From contig CALFWP010000147.1 in NCBI GenBank assembly GCA_937927905.1, positions 1-8,799 on the forward strand: a stretch of DNA of 8,799 bases. The letters are read 5' to 3'. The notes below the pieces were generated by a model, which ran no database searches, had not been told where the DNA came from, and worked only from the letters and a program-made list of their open reading frames with translations. Made by a program: the position numbers and the translations under genes. The stretch is from an uncultured Neomegalonema sp. Lineage in GTDB: Bacteria > Pseudomonadota > Alphaproteobacteria > Rhodobacterales > Rhodobacteraceae. Position 1 is the first letter of the stretch. Each line of letters opens with the position of its first letter. Positions 5,226 through 8,799 of the stretch are shown here, piece after piece.

Positions 5226-7478
5226 ATGCCCGATCCGAATTCCCGTTTTTCCAATGAAGAGGCCCTTGACTTCCATGCGAGGGGCAAGCCGGGAAAACTG
5301 GAAATCAGCGCGACAAAGCCGATGGGCACACAGCGCGACTTGTCGCTGGCCTATTCACCCGGTGTTGCGGTTCCGGTACGGGCCATCGCGGAAAACCATG
5401 ATCTTGCCTACGAATACACCGCCAAGGGCAATATTGTCGCAGTGATTTCGAACGGAACAGCCATTCTCGGGCTGGGAAATCTCGGTGCGCTGGCCTCAAA
5501 ACCGGTGATGGAGGGTAAGGCGGTCCTGTTCAAACGTTTTGCCGATATCGACTCATTTGATATCGAACTGGACACCGAGGACCCGGATGCCTTTGTCGAT
5601 GCAGTCAAACATATGGGGCCGACTTTCGCGGGCATTAACTTAGAGGATATCCGCTCGCCGGAATGCTTTGAGATCGAACGCCGTTTGCGTGAAATTATGG
5701 ATATTCCGGTCTTTCATGATGATCAGCACGGCACGGCAATCATTGTCGGTGCGGGCGTCATCAACGCGCTTAACCTGACAAACCGCCGGTTCGAGGACAC
5801 CAAAGTCGTTATGGTCGGCGCCGGTGCCGCGGGTATTGCCTGTATCGAGCTGTTGAAAAACCTTGGTATCAAAGATGAAAATGCAACCCTGGTTGACATC
5901 GACGGCGTGCTTTACAAGGGGCGTCCGGACCTGGATCAGTGGCGCGCCGCCCATGCGATTGAAACGCCGCACCGCACGCTGAAAGAGGCGATTGCAGGCG
6001 CAGACCTTTTCCTCGGTCTATCGGCACCCGGGGTTCTGACCTCTGAAATGCTGCTGAGTATGAACGACAATCCGGTGATCTTCGCCATGGCGAACCCCGA
6101 TCCGGAAATCACCCCTGAAGAAGCGCGCGAGACCCGCCCCGATGCCATCGTTGCCACTGGGCGCTCGGATTATCCGAACCAGGTCAACAATGTACTGGGC
6201 TTTCCGTATATTTTTCGCGGGGCCATCGACGTGCGCGCCTCGACCATCAATTATGAAATGAAAATCGCGGCGGCCCGTGCCATTGCGGAGCTGGCCCGTC
6301 AGGATGTGCATGATGAGGTTGCGGCGGCTTACGGACGCAAAATGCGGTACGGTCCCGAATACATCATCCCCGCCCCCTTCGATCCGCGCCTGATCAGTCA
6401 GGTACCGGTGGCTGTTGCCAAGGCCGCCATGGATAGCGGTGTTGCGAAAAAGCCGATTTTGGACATCACGGGCTATGAGGAAACCCTGGCCGCCCGCCTA
6501 GACCCGACAGCGGCCATGCTGCAGCAATTGCACAACAAAGTACGTGCCAATCCCAAACGTATGGTTTTTGCCGAGGGCGAAGACGAGCGCGTCATCCGCG
6601 CCGCCGTCACCTATACCCGCTCGGGTCTGGGCGAGGCGATCCTGATCGGGCGCGAAGAAGAGATCCGTAAAACCGCCCAGCGTATCGGGCTGGAGGGCAC
6701 GGACGAGCTGACTATTACCAATGCAAAGCTGTCGGACCGTGTTCCGGTCTATACCGATTATTTTTACGAGCGGATGCAACGGCGCGGGCGGCTGTTCCGC
6801 GATGCTCAGCGTATGGTCAATCAGGACCGCCACACCTTTGCAGCCTGTATGCTGGCACTCGGGGATGCGGATGGCATGGTCTCCGGCGTGACCCGCAAAT
6901 CCGCCGTGGTACTCGACCGGATTCAGGAAGTGCTGGATCCGGACAAGGAAAAAATGGTTATCGGCGCAACGGCTGTTGTGGCACGCGGTCGGACAGTCCT
7001 TGTTGCCGATACCGTGGTGCATGAAATGCCCACCGGTGAAGAGGTCGCCAATATCGCCGAGGCTGCCGCCGGTGCCGCGCGCAAAATGGGGCTGGAGCCG
7101 CGCGTGGCCATGACATCTTTTTCGACCTTCGGCTATCCGGAATCCGAACGGTCGGTAAATTTGCGGCAGGGTGTCAAAATTCTGGAGGAACGCGGTGCCG
7201 ATTTTGAGTTTGACGGTGAAATGGCCGTAGATGTGGCGCTGAATACTGATGCGATGGCGGTTTATCCGTTCTGCCGACTGTCCGGTCCGGCAAACGTTCT
7301 GGTCATGCCCGCGCGCCACTCGGCCTCGATCTCGACAAAGATGCTGCGCGAGCTGGGCGGCTCGACCCTGATCGGGCCTATTCTGGTCGGCATGGAACAG
7401 CCGGTGCAGCTGGCCAGTATGACCGCCAGCGTGTCTGATATTGTCACCATGTCGGTTTTCGCGGCCGGGGCGTTTTAA
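5226..7478 (+). CDS. maeB: Malic enzyme fused to a phosphotransacetylase-like domain
   Basis: The 750-residue product has the standard length and order of bacterial MaeB. The malic enzyme part (about 1-430) oxidatively decarboxylates malate to pyruvate. It shows the catalytic Tyr43 in YSPGVAVP, probable catalytic Lys98 in MEGKAV, the metal ligands Glu140 and Asp141 in NLEDI and the acidic pair in HDDQHG (164-169), and the nucleotide-binding VGAGAAGIA (197-205). The second part (about 432-750) resembles phosphate acetyltransferase, including LSGPANVLVMP from 685; in characterised MaeB proteins this domain binds acetyl-CoA and inhibits the enzyme rather than acting as a transacetylase. Both NADP- and NAD-preferring fused enzymes exist in alphaproteobacteria, so cofactor choice is uncertain. 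The ribosome-binding site before the ATG is weak (GAGAAA). Upstream repeats suggest regulation. Confidence 0.95.
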   Translation: MPDPNSRFSNEEALDFHARGKPGKLEISATKPMGTQRDLSLAYSPGVAVPVRAIAENHDLAYEYTAKGNIVAVISNGTAILGLGNLGALASKPVMEGKAVLFKRFADIDSFDIELDTEDPDAFVDAVKHMGPTFAGINLEDIRSPECFEIERRLREIMDIPVFHDDQHGTAIIVGAGVINALNLTNRRFEDTKVVMVGAGAAGIACIELLKNLGIKDENATLVDIDGVLYKGRPDLDQWRAAHAIETPHRTLKEAIAGADLFLGLSAPGVLTSEMLLSMNDNPVIFAMANPDPEITPEEARETRPDAIVATGRSDYPNQVNNVLGFPYIFRGAIDVRASTINYEMKIAAARAIAELARQDVHDEVAAAYGRKMRYGPEYIIPAPFDPRLISQVPVAVAKAAMDSGVAKKPILDITGYEETLAARLDPTAAMLQQLHNKVRANPKRMVFAEGEDERVIRAAVTYTRSGLGEAILIGREEEIRKTAQRIGLEGTDELTITNAKLSDRVPVYTDYFYERMQRRGRLFRDAQRMVNQDRHTFAACMLALGDADGMVSGVTRKSAVVLDRIQEVLDPDKEKMVIGATAVVARGRTVLVADTVVHEMPTGEEVANIAEAAAGAARKMGLEPRVAMTSFSTFGYPESERSVNLRQGVKILEERGADFEFDGEMAVDVALNTDAMAVYPFCRLSGPANVLVMPARHSASISTKMLRELGGSTLIGPILVGMEQPVQLASMTASVSDIVTMSVFAAGAF

Positions 7479-7537
7479 CGCGCCCGACAACCGCAAGGGT
7501 TTGACAGAACGGCAAAAGTCGTGAACCTGAGTTTGCT

Positions 7538-8428
7538 ATGCAGACGAAACCCCGGATAGAATGGCCGACACTGGCGCTTTTAAGTCTGTGTTACGGGTTG
7601 TGGCTTGCCGGTATCACAGCCATTGCAGCGGTGAACCTTGCGGGTGCCGCTGCGTTGGTTACACTGACGCTTGTGCTGCATTCCTCGCTACAACATGAGG
7701 CATTGCACGGGCACCCCTTTCGCAGCAAAATGCTGAATGAAGCGCTTGTTTTTCCCGCTCTGGGTCTGATCATCCCCTATATCCGGTTTCGGGATACCCA
7801 TCTGGCCCATCACCGGAACGCGTTACTGACGGACCCCTATGATGATCCGGAAAGCAATTACTTCGACCCGAAAGTGTGGAACGCGCTCCCGCTCTGGAAG
7901 CGCCGCGTGCTGGCGTTCAACAATACGCTGCTCGGGCGGATGCTTGCGGGGCCTTTGATCGGCACCGGCGGGTTTATCCTGGAAGATGTTCGGCTGATCC
8001 GGAACGGCGACCGGGGCGTTTTGAAAGCATGGATTATTCATGGAATTGCCGCTGCGCCGGTCATTGCCGTTGTTGCGCTATCCGCTATGCCGTTATGGGC
8101 ATATTTTATCTGCGCCTATGCCGCGCTTTCCATCCTCAGAATCCGGACATTCCTGGAACATCGCGCCCATGCAAGCCCCATGCAGCGCAGTGTGATCATC
8201 GATGATAAAGGGCCGCTTGCTCTGATTTTCCTGAACAACAATCTGCACGCCGTTCACCATGCGCATCCCGGGGTGTCGTGGTATAAGCTGCCTGCTTTAT
8301 ATCAGAGACGCCGCAGCTTCTTTTTGCGCTATAACGGCGGGTATTATTACCCGTCCTATCCCGCGATTTTCAAAAGCCATCTGCTGAATGCGAAAGACCC
8401 GGTCAGTCATCCCCTGATGCCGGAATGA
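7538..8428 (+). CDS. Membrane fatty acid desaturase
   Basis: The 296-residue protein belongs to the integral membrane di-iron desaturase/hydroxylase superfamily. The three histidine boxes are complete: HEALH (53-57), HLAHH (88-92) and HAVHH (237-241); an EHRAH motif (207-211) provides further conserved histidines. Hydrophobic segments near 12-48, 69-82 and 166-200 fit the usual hairpin arrangement with the active site facing the cytoplasm. It would insert a double bond or hydroxyl into an acyl chain using oxygen and electrons from an external donor; no cytochrome b5 or ferredoxin domain is fused. Regiospecificity cannot be read from sequence. It follows maeB by 59 bases with no clear terminator between, so read-through is possible. 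The ATG has only a weak TGAG upstream. Its stop overlaps the start of the next gene. Confidence 0.9.
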   Translation: MQTKPRIEWPTLALLSLCYGLWLAGITAIAAVNLAGAAALVTLTLVLHSSLQHEALHGHPFRSKMLNEALVFPALGLIIPYIRFRDTHLAHHRNALLTDPYDDPESNYFDPKVWNALPLWKRRVLAFNNTLLGRMLAGPLIGTGGFILEDVRLIRNGDRGVLKAWIIHGIAAAPVIAVVALSAMPLWAYFICAYAALSILRIRTFLEHRAHASPMQRSVIIDDKGPLALIFLNNNLHAVHHAHPGVSWYKLPALYQRRRSFFLRYNGGYYYPSYPAIFKSHLLNAKDPVSHPLMPE

Positions 8429-8799
8429 TCGCATCTCTGCCGATGTATGACCTGCCTGAGCTGCGCGCGGAAACCGACGGCTTATGGGCCGCGATGCGCG
8501 ATGCCTTGCGGGACGCAGGATGCCCCGCCCCGGACATGTTGGACCGGAAGCGGCCCTCTCCGGCGGTCTGGACCGATCCGGACCTTGTGCTGAGCCAGAC
8601 CTGCGGTATGCCATGGCGCTTAGGCCTGCACCATCAGGCAAAGCTTATCGGGACACCGGATTACGGTGTGGAGGGTTGCCCGCCAGGATATTATCGCAGC
8701 GCTATTGTCGTGCGAAGTGGGGACTCACGCAACAGAATCAGTGATTTACAGCACGGCACATGTGCCTTTAATGCCCGCAATTCCCAATCCGGCTATGCA
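8425..8799 (+). CDS. PhnD-like substrate-binding-fold protein without signal peptide (N-terminal part, runs off right edge)
   Basis: The reading frame is open for 125 codons to the window edge. It starts at an ATG that overlaps the desaturase stop as ATGA, so the two are probably translationally coupled. The sequence resembles the COG3221 group of phosphate/phosphonate-binding PhnD-type proteins: MIASLPMYD at the start, TDPDLVLSQTCGMPW (51-64), GTPDYGVEGCPPGYYRS (76-92), IVVRSGD (94-100) and NSQSGY (119-124). The N-terminus is already the first strand of the mature fold, with no signal peptide, so export is unlikely and a cytoplasmic role seems more probable. An alternative start at Met7 would not change this. 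The ligand is unknown. The protein is probably about 250-270 residues in full, from family experience. Confidence 0.82.
   Translation, partial: MIASLPMYDLPELRAETDGLWAAMRDALRDAGCPAPDMLDRKRPSPAVWTDPDLVLSQTCGMPWRLGLHHQAKLIGTPDYGVEGCPPGYYRSAIVVRSGDSRNRISDLQHGTCAFNARNSQSGYA

Noticed and set aside
6498..7496. A long antisense open frame (332 codons) opposite the 3' half of maeB
   Set aside because: It lies wholly opposite strong coding sequence with GC-rich third positions, which often leaves long stop-free antisense frames. Its translation is rich in His, Gly and Arg with no recognisable domain.
7501..7529. A perfect TTGACA (7501-7506) between maeB and the desaturase as an internal promoter
   Set aside because: No -10-like hexamer occurs 16-19 bases downstream, so the hexamer alone is not enough.
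8484..8744. An 86-codon plus-strand open frame near the right edge
   Set aside because: It overlaps the PhnD-like frame, which has clear family motifs and runs unbroken to the edge. The overlapping product looks like a frame shadow.
1..8799. CRISPR array, tRNA or rRNA genes, toxin-antitoxin or defence genes
   Set aside because: I looked for regularly spaced repeats, cloverleaf-like stretches and small paired genes. None was convincing, and all spacers are under 190 bases.

Overview
The window looks like chromosomal DNA of an alphaproteobacterium, possibly close to Rhodobacterales. The reasons are the closely packed genes, GC-rich third codon positions, a fused malic enzyme/phosphotransacetylase, a DmdC-type acyl-CoA dehydrogenase, a DM13 lipoprotein and an alphaproteobacterial-style IS5-family transposase. 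This placement is an inference from gene content; there is no rRNA or other taxonomic marker. I see no tRNA, rRNA, CRISPR array, phage genes or recognisable defence system.

Layout from left to right. The left edge holds one end of an IS5-family insertion sequence: the first 22 codons of a transposase on the minus strand, leaving the window, and a terminal sequence that seems to stop near base 137. Only about 21 bases later starts a small four-helix membrane protein (159-599, +) that I cannot name. Convergent to it is an HSDL2-like short-chain dehydrogenase (641-1531, -). A divergent spacer of 169 bases separates that from a DM13-domain lipoprotein (1701-2144, +). The lipoprotein gene ends in two tandem hairpins; the second is a probable terminator lying inside the 3' end of the convergent metallo-beta-lactamase-fold hydrolase gene (2178-3239, -). 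The hydrolase follows a large acyl-CoA dehydrogenase (3306-5039, -) by 66 bases, so the two are probably co-transcribed.

A 186-base divergent spacer (5040-5225) carries an 11-base direct repeat and a 7-base inverted repeat, both candidate regulator sites. It drives maeB (5226-7478, +) to the right. After 59 bases comes a membrane fatty acid desaturase (7538-8428, +). Its stop codon overlaps, as ATGA, the start of a PhnD-like substrate-binding-fold protein that has no signal peptide and runs off the right edge.

Most of the identifiable enzymes fit lipid and central carbon metabolism. The dehydrogenase oxidises an acyl-CoA, the SDR family is linked to fatty acid metabolism, MaeB turns malate into pyruvate and reduced nicotinamide cofactor, and the desaturase modifies acyl chains using reductant. 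This theme is an inference from families and proximity. The parts most worth a second look are the desaturase/PhnD-like translationally coupled pair, the repeat-bearing acd/maeB control region, and the insertion sequence abutting the unknown membrane gene.
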